64,000 nt of DNA from Halochromatium salexigens (GCF_016653295.1 NZ_NHSF01000070.1:62001-126000); one strand, 5' to 3'. Shown: positions 1 to 15,275, counted from the stretch's first letter. The notes: a model not told the origin generated them from the letters alone. Numbers and translations are program-made.

Positions 1-1046
1 ATCACGCCGAGGAATTTGCCGTTCGAGCCGGCATTGGTGACTAGGGTCTTGCCCTTAGCGTTGTCGACAATGGTCGGTGCCGGCATGCCATCGTGGGTAT
101 GGCCACCAAAGACCGCATCGATGCCGGTCACGCGCGAGGCCATCTTCAGGTCCACGTCCATACCGTTATGCGAGAGCACCACGACCAGATCCGGGGATTC
201 CTCGTCGCGGATCTTGTCGACGAACGCCTGCATGCGCTGATCCTGGATACCAAAGGTCCAATCCGGGATGAAACGGGATGGGTTGGCGATTGGCGTATAG
301 GGGAAGGCCTGGCCGATCACCGCGACGCGTGAGCCGCCGACCTCCTTGATCACATAGGGCTTGAAGGCCAGCCCCGCATCCTCCTGGAAACCGCCAAAGT
401 CCTCGAACTGGTAATCGAACAGCGCCTCTTCGCGCACCTTGACGTTCTGCGCCACGAACTCGCCGTTGAAGGCCTCGACATTCTTGATGACTTCGGTGTC
501 GAGGTAGGTAAACTCCCAGTGACCCGTCATCACATCGACGCCGAGCCGATTGGTGGCGCCCACCATGTCCATGCCACGGGTCCAGTAGGCGGTGCCCGAG
601 CCCTGCCAGGTGTCGCCGCCGTCCATCAGCAAGGTATTGCCGTCGCCGCGCTCGGCGCGGATGCGATCGACCAGGGTCTTCAGATGCGCGAAGCCGCCGA
701 TGGTGCCGTATTTCTCAGCCGCGTCGGCGAAGTTAAGATAGGTGAACGCATGCGCCTGGATGGTTCCGGGCTCGATCCCGAAATGCTTCAGCAACGCATC
801 ACCAACGATATGCGGCGCCTTACCGAAGGCCGGACCGATACCAAGGTTAACATTCGGCTCGCGGAAGTAGACCGGATTGAGCTGCGCATGGCAATCGGTC
901 ATATGCAGCAGCGTCAGATTGCCAAATTTGGGCACCTCGTAGAGATCGCTCGGCTGTTTGGCCTCGGCGAACACCGAGCGCGGCAACATCCCGGCGGCAC
1001 CGGCCAAGCCCAAGAGGCGGACAAATTCACGGCGAGAAATAGTCAT
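1..1046 (-). CDS. soxB: SoxB, thiosulfohydrolase of the Sox pathway (3' part beyond window)
   Basis: SoxB is a periplasmic di-manganese hydrolase that releases sulfate from the SoxY-bound cysteine S-thiosulfonate. About 348 codons are visible; the C-terminus lies left of the window. The protein starts with a twin-arginine signal (SRREFVRLLG, residues 4-13), fitting export of a folded metalloenzyme. The 5'-nucleotidase/metallophosphatase motifs are present: DCHAQLNP near residue 51, GGDTWQGSG, the SoxB signature GHWEFTY, SHNGMDVD and GGHTHD. It lies about 210 bases downstream of soxX on the same strand, in a soxA-soxX-soxB order. The ATG at 1044-1046 is chosen because it puts the Tat motif at the very N-terminus. 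The family assignment is firm. Confidence 0.95.
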   Translation of the reverse strand, partial: MTISRREFVRLLGLAGAAGMLPRSVFAEAKQPSDLYEVPKFGNLTLLHMTDCHAQLNPVYFREPNVNLGIGPAFGKAPHIVGDALLKHFGIEPGTIQAHAFTYLNFADAAEKYGTIGGFAHLKTLVDRIRAERGDGNTLLMDGGDTWQGSGTAYWTRGMDMVGATNRLGVDVMTGHWEFTYLDTEVIKNVEAFNGEFVAQNVKVREEALFDYQFEDFGGFQEDAGLAFKPYVIKEVGGSRVAVIGQAFPYTPIANPSRFIPDWTFGIQDQRMQAFVDKIRDEESPDLVVVLSHNGMDVDLKMASRVTGIDAVFGGHTHDGMPAPTIVDNAKGKTLVTNAGSNGKFLGV

Positions 1047-1194
1047 TGGGGTATCATCTCTTCCTACGGTTCTGCTGATCGATCCGCCGCGTTTCACGCA
1101 GGCGATCACCCGACTAGGACGGCTGAAACCGGGCACTAGTATGCACGCGGTTCGTTGTCGATGGCCATCGGCCTATCCCTACAGAGAATAGCGA

Positions 1195-1223
1195 CCGGGC
1201 ACCAAGCGGACAGTGATGCCCGG
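1195..1223. terminator. Hairpin between soxX and soxB
   Basis: A 7-bp perfect inverted repeat (CCGGGCA at 1195-1201 and TGCCCGG at 1217-1223) encloses a 15-base loop, just beyond the soxX stop codon. There is no clear U-run, so it may be a stabilising or attenuating hairpin within the sox transcript and not a full terminator. Confidence 0.35.
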
Positions 1224-1257
1224 CCTGCCCCCGGGCGCGCGGGGGATCAACGCAGTG

Positions 1258-1932
1258 TCATTGGTTAACCGGCGACTCCGGATCGAGCAGATAGGCCATG
1301 ATGTCGGCAATCGCCTGCTGGTCTAGATAACCGCTGGCACCAAACCTAGGCATATTGGTGCAAGGGAAGGCAGAGTGCGAGTTGTAGATCACGTCATAGG
1401 TATATTTCTTGATCGCATCGCTGGTGCCACGAATCCTGCCAAAACCAACGAGGCTAGGGCCGAGCGAACCACCGGTGCGGTCGGTTCCGATCTGATGACA
1501 GTTGTAACAATTACCGCCCACCTCGTTGTTCTCGTGGTCATCCGTCTTATGGCCGACTCGGTAGCCATAACCAGACCACGCCAGCTCAGCTCCCCGCTTC
1601 CAGTCGCCGAGCTCGATGCCATCCTCCGGATAGACGATGCTCTCGCGCGCCATTTTGCTGATCTCGAGCAGTGTCTCCATATCCGGTCTGCCGCCACCGA
1701 CCACCGAACAGGTCTTCTGTAATTTATCCTGCACCATGCGTTGGCGCGCCGTTCCGCCTTCCTGGACCTCTTGATCCAGTTTGAAGCTATCGGACTCGAA
1801 GATGAGGTACTCGGCGAGTTCCTCAGGCGTCATCTCAGTGTAGTCGACTTCATCGGCGATGGCCGAGACGGTTGGGATCGACAAGGCGGCGAGGCCCATG
1901 AGAAGGGTCGCCGAAATACGCTGCTTTAACAT
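1258..1932 (-). CDS. soxX: SoxX, c-type cytochrome subunit of SoxAX
   Basis: SoxX is the monoheme electron-accepting subunit of the periplasmic SoxAX complex, which joins thiosulfate to the SoxY cysteine. The 224-residue product has an N-terminal signal peptide (cleavage likely after SAIA, near residue 26), an alpha-helical N-terminal region of about 80 residues, and one class I cytochrome c domain. The heme motif is CYNCH at residues 142-146 and the likely sixth ligand is the Met in NMPRFGASG near the C-terminus. It is longer than the shortest SoxX proteins because of the N-terminal extension. It follows soxA by 29 bases, so both are probably on one transcript. Confidence 0.92.
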   Translation of the reverse strand: MLKQRISATLLMGLAALSIPTVSAIADEVDYTEMTPEELAEYLIFESDSFKLDQEVQEGGTARQRMVQDKLQKTCSVVGGGRPDMETLLEISKMARESIVYPEDGIELGDWKRGAELAWSGYGYRVGHKTDDHENNEVGGNCYNCHQIGTDRTGGSLGPSLVGFGRIRGTSDAIKKYTYDVIYNSHSAFPCTNMPRFGASGYLDQQAIADIMAYLLDPESPVNQ

Positions 1933-1961
1933 GGTTTGAAATCTCCTTTGGGCGTGGCTGC

Positions 1962-3161
1962 TCAGCGCTTCATATCAGGTAGGATCGCCGGTTGGCCACG
2001 GGCCGCGTCGGTCCAGTAGCTAAGCATCGCGATGCTGCCGTCGGAGCCAGCGACCGTTCCCGCCTGCCGCATCTGCCAATAGCAACCACGCAGGCGGTGT
2101 TGGCTACTCCGAACCTGGTCGTGACCAACGCGAAACGCTGGCCATGAGACAGCCTTGGTCCACTCTTCCGGAACATTCTTGTTAGGCAGCACCGAGGCTC
2201 GGATGCGCTTGCCGGTCTCGGAATGGCAGGTGCTGCAGGCAAAGTCGGCCTTGCCTGCGCGGCGGTAGAACATCACCTCGCCAGCATCGCGCATGGCCTT
2301 TTCCAGCGGGTGGTCCATCGGCGGATTCCAGGCGAAGCCACTGGACTTGCTGGCGATATAGGTCTGCAGCTTCATGTGGTCGGAGCCATTGCCATGACGC
2401 TTCGCCACCTCGGGATCATCCGGGCTGAAGCCTTGCAGCGTGACCATGCAATGCACCAGACGGGTCTCGAGGTCCATGACTTTGCCGGTGTCCTCGAAAT
2501 ACCGCGGCAGTTCGGCATAGGCGCCCTCCAAGACCCCCGGGCCCTTGCCAAAATCACACTCCTCGAGCGAGACGTTGTTCGGCCCACGGGCCTCTTCGAA
2601 CAGCGTCTCACCATCCATCGCGGTCCACTGCGCTGGGTTATCGGCCATCATCATCAGGTTCTGGTCGCTCTGCGTCAGATAACCCGACTCAGTGCGATCG
2701 ATCAGCCCTTGGAGCACATCCAGCGGCTCTTGATAAGTACCCACGGCCGCTTTCGCGGCCTCGCCCGATGCCTTGCGTGCCTCTTGCTTGGCGATCAGTT
2801 CCATCGCCAGCGCATCCTGGCGTCGCGCCCATTCCGCATACTGAAGCGCCCGCGTGTACTGGCGCGATGGCAACACCGACTCAGCCTGCTCGATCATCTC
2901 ATCGGTGGGGCTCTCGGTGACGCCCATAGCGATCGCTTCCTCGCGCGTCTGCTTGGCCTCGGCGATGGCGGACTCGGCCTGTTCACGCGTCGTCGCCCAG
3001 ACGCTAAGCGGGATCAGTGCCACTAGCAGCGCGATGAGCGCACTCCGCCCGAAGCGTCGGCCAGTCCCGCTCGCCAGCGGCAACGGTTGATGTCGATTCC
3101 TGGTTTTTCCAGACACCTCGCTGAGCGACTGGGGCAGCCTCGGCAGTAATGTTCGTAACAT
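1962..3161 (-). CDS. soxA: SoxA, with an N-terminal SoxK-like (SoxXA-binding) domain
   Basis: SoxA is the catalytic subunit of SoxAX. The 399-residue protein has a late signal segment (hydrophobic residues 40-56, predicted cleavage at VWA|TTRE). Residues 58-140 are a charged helical region, and the SoxA domain follows. One heme site is visible (CSTCH, 309-313). The cysteine that carries the persulfide in the family lies in RLRGCYWQMR (Cys360). The first heme site of diheme SoxA proteins is missing; isolated Cys202 and Cys238 may form the disulfide seen in monoheme relatives. The helical region has the A-rich spacing of SoxK/SAXB proteins, and no separate soxK is seen. The ATG at 3161 has GAGG six bases upstream. 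Confidence 0.93.
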   Translation of the reverse strand: MLRTLLPRLPQSLSEVSGKTRNRHQPLPLASGTGRRFGRSALIALLVALIPLSVWATTREQAESAIAEAKQTREEAIAMGVTESPTDEMIEQAESVLPSRQYTRALQYAEWARRQDALAMELIAKQEARKASGEAAKAAVGTYQEPLDVLQGLIDRTESGYLTQSDQNLMMMADNPAQWTAMDGETLFEEARGPNNVSLEECDFGKGPGVLEGAYAELPRYFEDTGKVMDLETRLVHCMVTLQGFSPDDPEVAKRHGNGSDHMKLQTYIASKSSGFAWNPPMDHPLEKAMRDAGEVMFYRRAGKADFACSTCHSETGKRIRASVLPNKNVPEEWTKAVSWPAFRVGHDQVRSSQHRLRGCYWQMRQAGTVAGSDGSIAMLSYWTDAARGQPAILPDMKR

Positions 3162-3388
3162 TGAAACCTCTTATCACGACAGGATGATTGTTATTGGTCC
3201 AGCTCGGATGGCGCCTCCTGAGCCCTGTTAAGTCTGTAAATAACCCAGTGCACCTGTCAACAAATAACAGTACATCAGAATGTGCTAACACAATGATCCT
3301 CTAGCGAGTTCAGCTGCTTGATCTCTTATAATGGCTTTGCACGCTTGGTTTTCCCACATCTCGCAAACTATCAAAAGGAGCATCCACC
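3162..3388. promoter_or_regulatory. Divergent soxA / soxL intergenic region
   Basis: This 227-base AT-richer gap separates the leftward sox genes from the rightward rhodanese gene. TATAAT at 3327-3332 is a perfect -10 hexamer for rightward transcription about 57 bases before the GTG start, but I see no convincing -35 hexamer 16-18 bases upstream. That would fit activator-dependent expression. AGGAG at 3376-3380 is the ribosome-binding site for the downstream gene. Confidence 0.4.
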
Positions 3389-4069
3389 GTGATCATCCGC
3401 CATCCCCTCGCCCTCGCCCTCGCCATCTTCTCGATGCTGCTCATCGGCAACCTGACGCTCGCTGCCGAGAACAAGATCGCGCCGACACTCGACAGCGTCG
3501 ATGTCACCCACAACGGGGAAACCCTGACCATCACTCGCGGCGCGGATCGCCACGCCACCCTGCCAGCCCTCTTCCAAAAGACCGAGCGCGGCTGCCCACC
3601 CTTCTGCGTGCAGCCGATGCAGGCGGTTCCCGGCGTCGCCACGATCGGCGAGCTTGATGTGCTCAACTACCTGAGCCGCATCCATCAAGGGGACGACTCG
3701 ATCCTCGTCGTCGACTCGCGCACGCCCGATTGGGTCATGCGCGGCACCATCCCAGGGTCGGTCAACATCCCGTGGAACACGCTCAATACCGATCTCACCG
3801 GAAACTTGGAACAGACCGGCGAGGCCGAGAGCCTGACGCGGGTACTGACCGAGCAATTCGGCGCCAGCCAAGACCCGAGTACCGGGCAGTGGCGGTTCGA
3901 TGACGCCAAGACCCTCGTCCTCTTTTGCAATGGCATCTGGTGCGCACAATCGACCGCCAACCTGCAGACACTGGCTGGACACGGCTATCCAGTCGACAAA
4001 CTCAAGTGGTACCGGGGCGGGATGCAAGACTGGCTGAGCGTTGGCCTCACGAGCGTGAAGCCCGAATAG
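3389..4069 (+). CDS. soxL: Exported rhodanese-like sulfurtransferase, SoxL-like
   Basis: The 226-residue protein has an N-terminal signal peptide (hydrophobic residues 8-23, cleavage probably after LTLA) and a single rhodanese domain. The active-site loop carries a cysteine pair (CNGIWCAQS near residue 183) that would bear the persulfide, and the substrate loop region reads VDSRTPDWVMRGTIPGSVNIPW. A second cysteine motif, CPPFC near residue 70, precedes the domain. Rhodaneses named SoxL accompany sox genes in other purple sulfur bacteria, so sulfur transfer during thiosulfate oxidation is likely. The precise acceptor is not visible. The GTG start is chosen because AGGAG lies 8 bases upstream and the signal peptide begins there. 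Confidence 0.8.
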   Translation: MIIRHPLALALAIFSMLLIGNLTLAAENKIAPTLDSVDVTHNGETLTITRGADRHATLPALFQKTERGCPPFCVQPMQAVPGVATIGELDVLNYLSRIHQGDDSILVVDSRTPDWVMRGTIPGSVNIPWNTLNTDLTGNLEQTGEAESLTRVLTEQFGASQDPSTGQWRFDDAKTLVLFCNGIWCAQSTANLQTLAGHGYPVDKLKWYRGGMQDWLSVGLTSVKPE

Positions 4070-4177
4070 CGCGGCCAGAACCTCGGCGTGCGGTCCAACC
4101 AAATTGATGCACCGCACAATCCCCCATTGCCGTATGGTCTATAGTGTTTTATTTGATCCTTGGAGGCATCCGGAGCA

Positions 4178-6559
4178 ATGACCGATTATGTGCGTTGGCT
4201 GAGTGAGTTGGGTATGGACGACGTTCCCGTCGTCGGTGGTAAGAACGCCTCGCTCGGCGAGATGATTCAACATCTGACCCAACTCGGGGTCCAGGTTCCG
4301 GGCGGATTCGCGACCACCGCGCAGGCCTACCGTGATTTTCTCGCCGTTGACGGCCTCGCCGAGCGCATCGCCGCCGAGCTCGACGCGCTCGATGTCGACG
4401 ACATCGCCGCGCTCAGCGCCGCCGGTCCGCGCATCCGCGGCTGGATCATCGAGCAGCCGTTCCAACCTGAGCTGGACGAGGCCATCGATGAGGCCTACGC
4501 CGCGCTCGCGGACAAGACCGGCAGCGCCGCCGATACCACCTGGGCGGTGCGCTCCTCGGCTACCGCCGAAGATCTGCCCGACGCCTCGTTCGCCGGCCAG
4601 CAGGAGACCTTCCTCAATATCCATGGCCTGGACAACGTCAAGCTCGCCATCAAGGAGGTCTTCGCCTCGCTCTACAACGATCGCGCCATCTCCTATCGGG
4701 TGCACAAGGGCTTCACCCATGCCGAGGTTGCGCTCTCGGCCGGCGTCCAGCGTATGGTGCGCAGCGATATCGCCGCCAGCGGCGTGATGTTCACCCTCGA
4801 TACCGAATCCGGCTACGACAATGCTGTGTTCATCACCTCGAGCGTCGGTCTCGGCGAGATGGTGGTGCAAGGCGCGGTCAACCCCGACGAATTCTATGTC
4901 CACAAACCCACGCTCGAGGCCGGGCGCCCGGCGATCCTGCGCCGCAGCGTCGGCGACAAGGCCATGCGCATGGTCTTCGCCGAGCCCGGCAGCCGCGAGC
5001 CGGTACGCACCGAGCAGACGCCGACCGAGCTGCGCGGGCAGTTCTCGATCAGCGATGCCGAGGTCGAAGCCCTAGCCAAGCAGGCGGTGCTGATCGAGCA
5101 GCATTATCAGCGCCCGATGGACATCGAATGGGCCAAGGACGGCATCGACGGCCAGCTCTACATCGTCCAGGCGCGCCCGGAGACGGTACAGAGCCGCAGC
5201 GGTCAGGTGGTCGAGCGCTATCGCCTGCAACAGACCGGCGGCGAGGTGCTGGCCACCGGGCGCAGCATCGGCGGGCGCATCGGCGCCGGCAAGGCGCGCG
5301 TGGTCGAGTCGATCCGCGACATGGATCAGGTGCAAGCCGGTGATGTGCTGATCACCGACATGACCGACCCCGACTGGGAGCCGGTGATGAAGCGTGCTGC
5401 GGCCATCGTCACCAATCGTGGTGGTAGAACCTGTCACGCCGCTATCATTGCCCGCGAATTAGGCGTGCCAGCGGTGGTCGGCTGTAACGACGCGACTGAC
5501 AAGATCGCCGAGGGGCAAGCGGTGACGGTCTCCTGCGCCGAGGGTGACACCGGTTATATCTACGATGGCGAGCTCGAGTTCGAGCACAAGGTGGTCGAGC
5601 TGGAAAAAATGCCCGAGGTGCCGGTCAAGGTGATGATGAACGTCGGCAACCCCGAGCGCGCCTTCGGCTTCGCCTCGCTGCCGAATGCCGGCGTCGGCCT
5701 CGCCCGGCTCGAGTTCATCATCAACAACAGCATCGGCATCCATCCGAAGGCGCTGTTAGAGTTCGACCAGCTCCCCGACGACCTCAAAGCCGAAATCGGC
5801 CCGCGCATCGCCGCCTATCCGAGCCCGCGTGACTACTTCGTCATGCGCCTCGCCGAGGGTATCGCCACGCTGGCCGCGACCTTCAGCCCCAATCCGGTCA
5901 TCATCCGGATGTCCGACTTCAAGTCCAACGAGTACGCGAACCTGATCGCCGGCCCGCGCTACGAACCCGAGGAAGAGAACCCGATGATCGGCTTCCGCGG
6001 CGCCGGGCGCTATGTCTCCGACACCTTCAAGGACTGTTTCGCGATGGAGTGCGAGGCACTCAAGTACGTGCGCAATGAAATGGGGCTAACCAATCTGCAG
6101 ATCATGATTCCGTTCGTGCGCACCCTGAATCAGGCCAAGGCGGTCAGCGAGGCGCTGGCCGAGCAGGGCCTCAAGCGCGGCGAGAATGGGCTCAAGCTGA
6201 TCATGATGTGCGAGATCCCCTCTAACGCCGTGCTCGCCGAGCAGTTCCTCGAGTACTTCGACGGCTTCTCGATCGGCTCCAACGACATGACCCAACTCAC
6301 CCTCGGCATCGACCGCGACTCGAGCCTGGTCGCCGCCGACTTCGAGGAGCGCGACCCGGCGGTGAAGGCCATGCTCTCAATGGCCATTCAGGCCTGCCGC
6401 AAGCAGGGCAAATATGTCGGCATCTGCGGCCAGGGTCCGTCCGATCACCCTGACTTCGCCGACTGGTTGGTCAAGGAAGGCATTGAAAGCGTGTCGCTGA
6501 ACCCGGATACCGTGATCGATACCTGGCTGTATCTGGCCGAGCATCTCGGTCAAGGCTGA
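4178..6559 (+). CDS. ppsA: Phosphoenolpyruvate synthase
   Basis: PpsA converts pyruvate and ATP to phosphoenolpyruvate, AMP and phosphate, feeding gluconeogenesis from fixed carbon. The protein (793 residues from this ATG) has the three expected parts: an N-terminal ATP-grasp-like domain ([31 protein letters not shown]), the swivelling phosphohistidine domain with [15 protein letters not shown] (catalytic His near 420), and a C-terminal TIM-barrel PEP/pyruvate domain ([31 protein letters not shown]). An in-frame TTG at 4160 would add six residues, but the ATG at 4178 matches the usual family N-terminus and has TTGGAGG 11 bases upstream. Length is normal. A TATAGT at 4140-4145 may be part of its promoter. 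Confidence 0.96.
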   Translation: MTDYVRWLSELGMDDVPVVGGKNASLGEMIQHLTQLGVQVPGGFATTAQAYRDFLAVDGLAERIAAELDALDVDDIAALSAAGPRIRGWIIEQPFQPELDEAIDEAYAALADKTGSAADTTWAVRSSATAEDLPDASFAGQQETFLNIHGLDNVKLAIKEVFASLYNDRAISYRVHKGFTHAEVALSAGVQRMVRSDIAASGVMFTLDTESGYDNAVFITSSVGLGEMVVQGAVNPDEFYVHKPTLEAGRPAILRRSVGDKAMRMVFAEPGSREPVRTEQTPTELRGQFSISDAEVEALAKQAVLIEQHYQRPMDIEWAKDGIDGQLYIVQARPETVQSRSGQVVERYRLQQTGGEVLATGRSIGGRIGAGKARVVESIRDMDQVQAGDVLITDMTDPDWEPVMKRAAAIVTNRGGRTCHAAIIARELGVPAVVGCNDATDKIAEGQAVTVSCAEGDTGYIYDGELEFEHKVVELEKMPEVPVKVMMNVGNPERAFGFASLPNAGVGLARLEFIINNSIGIHPKALLEFDQLPDDLKAEIGPRIAAYPSPRDYFVMRLAEGIATLAATFSPNPVIIRMSDFKSNEYANLIAGPRYEPEEENPMIGFRGAGRYVSDTFKDCFAMECEALKYVRNEMGLTNLQIMIPFVRTLNQAKAVSEALAEQGLKRGENGLKLIMMCEIPSNAVLAEQFLEYFDGFSIGSNDMTQLTLGIDRDSSLVAADFEERDPAVKAMLSMAIQACRKQGKYVGICGQGPSDHPDFADWLVKEGIESVSLNPDTVIDTWLYLAEHLGQG

Positions 6560-6598
6560 GGGCTGGACGGGTCAAAGCGCGTTGCGTCCAGCACAAGC

Positions 6599-6713
6599 AT
6601 GACCCGTCGCCCCCTGCCTATCGGCCTCCAGACCTTGCGCGAAATCCGCGAAGGCGACGAGTTCAGCGAGGTGAGCCTCTTGAATTCAAGGTCGTGTTCC
6701 AGCTCCCTCGGCT

Positions 6714-6727
<14 letters not shown>
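6599..6727 (+). pseudogene. N-terminal relic of an AAA-ATPase / PD-(D/E)XK family gene
   Basis: A 42-codon open frame begins MTRRPLPIGLQTLREIREG. This is close to the conserved start of the DUF1703-type AAA-ATPases with a PD-(D/E)XK domain (typically PIGIQTFREIRE followed by YYVDKT). After GD the similarity is lost, and the frame stops at 6725-6727, running into the 3' end of the opposing hybrid kinase gene. It is best read as a decayed leftover of a mobile-type ATPase gene. The identification rests on about 20 residues. Confidence 0.5.
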
Positions 6728-12686
<5,959 letters not shown>

Positions 12687-12997
12687 CGCCTCAGCCCTTC
12701 TTGACGCGCAAGCGGATGGGCGCATCCTCAACCAAGCACGAGTCCCGTCCACGCAAGCTCCGCACCTGGCCCTCTGAGTCCAACGAGAAGACGCGGAGTC
12801 GACCGACAGAAGCCCTTGGTTGCATGATCAATTCTCATTATTGACATCTTGTTCCGAGGGCGAAGCTAGCCATAGGCTAGGGTGTCGGTCAAGCCCCAGC
12901 ACAACTTTGTCATCAAAACCATTGAGGCCCGCCGAGCGTGAAAAGTGCTGTGCTAGGGCTCACCTCAAAGATCCCAACTGAGCGACGGAGCATCATC
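12687..12997. promoter_or_regulatory. Divergent promoter region, hybrid kinase / glutathionyl-hydroquinone reductase
   Basis: This 311-base gap contains no convincing gene. On the plus strand TTGACA at 12841-12846 is a perfect -35 hexamer but is followed only by weak -10 matches. On the minus strand AATAAT (plus-strand positions 12836-12841) resembles a -10 for the kinase gene. GGAG at 12987-12990 is the ribosome-binding site of the rightward gene. I see no operator that I can name. Confidence 0.3.
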
Positions 12998-13924
12998 ATG
13001 GCAGCAACCAAGAACGGCGAATTCATCCGCTGGGAATCCGGCTTTCGCCACTGGGTGACGTCCGATGGCAGCCCGGGGCCTTCCGGCGAGGGCGGCTTCC
13101 CGGCCGAGCCTGGTCGCTATCACCTCTACGTCTCTTACGCCTGCCCCTGGGCCCATCGCACGCTGATCCTGCGCGCGCTCAAGGGTCTCGAGGAGCTGAT
13201 CAGCGTCTCGGTGGTGCATCCGTTGATGCCGCCCGAAAGCTGGGTGTTTGGTGAGTATCCGGGTGCGACGCCCGATCATGTGCACGGTTTCGACAAACTG
13301 CTGCAGCTCTATGCGCACAGCGCGCCAGACTTCGATGGCGTGGTGACCGTGCCGGTGCTCTATGACAAACAACGCGAGACCATCGTCAACAACGAGTCCG
13401 CCGAGATCATCCGCATGCTCAACAGCACCTTTGACGCCTGGGGCAACGCCGAGCTGGATCTCTATCCGGTCGAGCTGCGCGCCGAGATCGACGCAATCAA
13501 TGCGCTGGTCTACGACAATGTCAACAACGGCGTCTACCGGGCCGGTTTCGCGACGACCCAAAGCGCCTATGAAACCGCCTTCGATCAACTCTTCGCGACC
13601 CTCGACCAGTTAGAGGCCAAGCTGGCGACCCAGCGCTATCTGGTCGGTGATCAGATCACCGAGGCCGATTGGCGCCTGTTCACCACCCTGGTGCGCTTCG
13701 ATCCAGTCTATCACGGCCATTTTAAGTGCAATCGCCAGCGCCTCGTTGACTACCCAAACCTCTGGGCCTACACCCGCGAACTCTACCAGGTGCCCGGCAT
13801 CGCCGAGACCGTTAACATGGATCATATCAAGCGGCACTACTACGGCAGCCACAAAGACATCAATCCGACCGGCATCGTGCCGAAAGGCCCCGCGCTAGAC
13901 TTCACCGAGCCCCATGGCCGATGA
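12998..13924 (+). CDS. Glutathionyl-hydroquinone reductase, Xi-class GST (YqjG/ECM4 family)
   Basis: Xi-class glutathione transferases remove glutathione from glutathionyl-hydroquinones in the cytoplasm. The 308-residue product carries the family landmarks: the catalytic cysteine in YACPWAHRTLI near residue 50, WxF-type N-terminal FIRWESGFRHWV, the region VPVLYDKQRETIVNNESAEIIRM for glutathione binding, and the all-helical C-terminal domain with EADWRLFTTLVRFDPVY and the late motif IKRHYYGSHKDINPTGIVP. The annotated ATG has GGAG 7 bases upstream; an upstream in-frame start at 12938 is less likely. The gene appears to be monocistronic. Confidence 0.9.
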   Translation: MAATKNGEFIRWESGFRHWVTSDGSPGPSGEGGFPAEPGRYHLYVSYACPWAHRTLILRALKGLEELISVSVVHPLMPPESWVFGEYPGATPDHVHGFDKLLQLYAHSAPDFDGVVTVPVLYDKQRETIVNNESAEIIRMLNSTFDAWGNAELDLYPVELRAEIDAINALVYDNVNNGVYRAGFATTQSAYETAFDQLFATLDQLEAKLATQRYLVGDQITEADWRLFTTLVRFDPVYHGHFKCNRQRLVDYPNLWAYTRELYQVPGIAETVNMDHIKRHYYGSHKDINPTGIVPKGPALDFTEPHGR

Positions 13925-13931
13925 CCTAACC

Positions 13932-14132
13932 TTACCGCGTAGACCAAACCGGTTGACTTAACCAGCCAATCTGTTCAGGTAGGGCGACGGCGATGCGATC
14001 CGCCTCTTCCGTATTCACCTGATCGAGTCCGACGCCTTCCAGCTCGAAATCGAGCTTGCTGCCTGGCTCGAGACCAAGCCGCCGGCGAATAACGGCGGGT
14101 ATGACGACTTGGCCCTTATCGGATATCGTCAC
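13932..14132 (-). CDS. Orphan AbrB/MazE-type antitoxin-like fragment
   Basis: The 66-residue frame begins MTISDKGQVVIPAVIRRRLGL, the swapped-hairpin DNA-binding fold of AbrB/MazE/VapB antitoxins. It continues through EPGSKLDFELEG and then departs from the family. The start is a GTG lying inside the last codons of the DHH gene (17-base overlap), so part of its normal N-terminus has been lost or is shared with that gene. No toxin gene (PIN or MazF type) lies next to it. It could be a small autonomous regulator, but a remnant of a toxin-antitoxin pair is more likely. Confidence 0.55.
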   Translation of the reverse strand: MTISDKGQVVIPAVIRRRLGLEPGSKLDFELEGVGLDQVNTEEADRIAVALPEQIGWLSQPVWSTR

Positions 14133-15051
14133 TGATGCGCGCGATCAGTTCCTCGCGCACCCGCGCGGCCTGGTCGTTATCGACCTGGCAGGTGCCGGCG
14201 GCATCATGGCCACCGCCGCCGTATTCCAGCATCAAGCTGCCGACATGGGTCTTCGAGCCGCGGTCGAGGATCGACTTACCGACCGCGAACACCGTGTTCT
14301 GCTTCTGCCGTCCCCACAGAACATGCATGGAGATGTTGGCCTGCGGATAGAGCGCGTAGATGGTGAAGCGGTTGGCGGCCCAGATCGGGTCCTCGTCGCG
14401 CAGATCGACCTCGACCAGGTTGCCGTGCAGGGTGGAGACGCGCTCGAGCTGAGCGCGCGCTTTGTCCTGGTGATCGAAGTAGAGTTCGCAGCGCTCCTTG
14501 ACATGCGGCAAGTCCAGGATTTGCTCGATGTCGTGATCCCGGCAATAGTCGATCAGCTGCATCATCAGCTGATAGTTGGAGATGGTGAATTCGCGAAACC
14601 GCCCCAGGCCGGTGCGCGCGTCCATTAGAAAGTTCAGCAGCACCCAGCCCTGGGGATCGAGGATCTCGTCGCGGGTGAAGTCGGCCGAGTCGCCCTTGTC
14701 CACGGCCGCCATCATCGCCTCACTGACCCGAGGAAAGCGTTCCTTGCCGCCATAGTAGTCGTAGACGACGCGTGCTGCCGAGGGGGCGTCGGGATCGATG
14801 ATGTGATTCTCCCGGCGCTGACCACCGGCACGCTCGATCTCGCTGGCATGATGGTCGAAGGCCAGATGCACACCCTCGACATAGGGCAGGTTGGTGGTGA
14901 TGTCGCGGGCGGTGATCTCGATTGCGCCATCCTGCATGTCTTTGGGATGCACGAAGCTGATGTCGTCGACCAACTCCAGCTCTTTCAGCAGGACGGCACA
15001 GACTAGGCCGTCAAAATCACTACGGGTCACGAGGCGGTATTGTTCAGTCAT
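14116..15051 (-). CDS. DHH/DHHA1 family phosphoesterase
   Basis: The protein (311 residues from MTEQ) belongs to the DHH superfamily of manganese-dependent phosphoesterases, which includes exopolyphosphatases, RecJ and nano-RNases. The N-terminal metal site reads TRSDFDGLVCAVLL, followed by LAFDHHASE, the DHH-type motif. The C-terminal DHHA1 domain has the glycine-rich substrate loop YGGGGHDAAGTC. The substrate cannot be read from the sequence; cytoplasmic short-oligonucleotide, cyclic-dinucleotide or polyphosphate hydrolysis are all possible. A start seven codons upstream (15072) is possible. The gene's 3' end overlaps the AbrB-like fragment. Confidence 0.85.
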   Translation of the reverse strand: MTEQYRLVTRSDFDGLVCAVLLKELELVDDISFVHPKDMQDGAIEITARDITTNLPYVEGVHLAFDHHASEIERAGGQRRENHIIDPDAPSAARVVYDYYGGKERFPRVSEAMMAAVDKGDSADFTRDEILDPQGWVLLNFLMDARTGLGRFREFTISNYQLMMQLIDYCRDHDIEQILDLPHVKERCELYFDHQDKARAQLERVSTLHGNLVEVDLRDEDPIWAANRFTIYALYPQANISMHVLWGRQKQNTVFAVGKSILDRGSKTHVGSLMLEYGGGGHDAAGTCQVDNDQAARVREELIARISDDIR

Positions 15052-15275
15052 GATGCTCTCCAGATGGAACACCCACTCGGCGATGCTTGTACCAAGCGGG
15101 AACAGGGGTCAGTTTACCTGGAAACGACCTTCGAGCCATTCCATCGAGCGATCGATCATGAGTCATTTTGCCGCCCTGGAGGACCCACGCAGCCCGACTC
15201 AGCGCCGGCACCTGTTGAACGAGATGCGTGTGATGGCCATCGCTGCAACCCTTCTCCGCCTCCGCGACTCACCTC

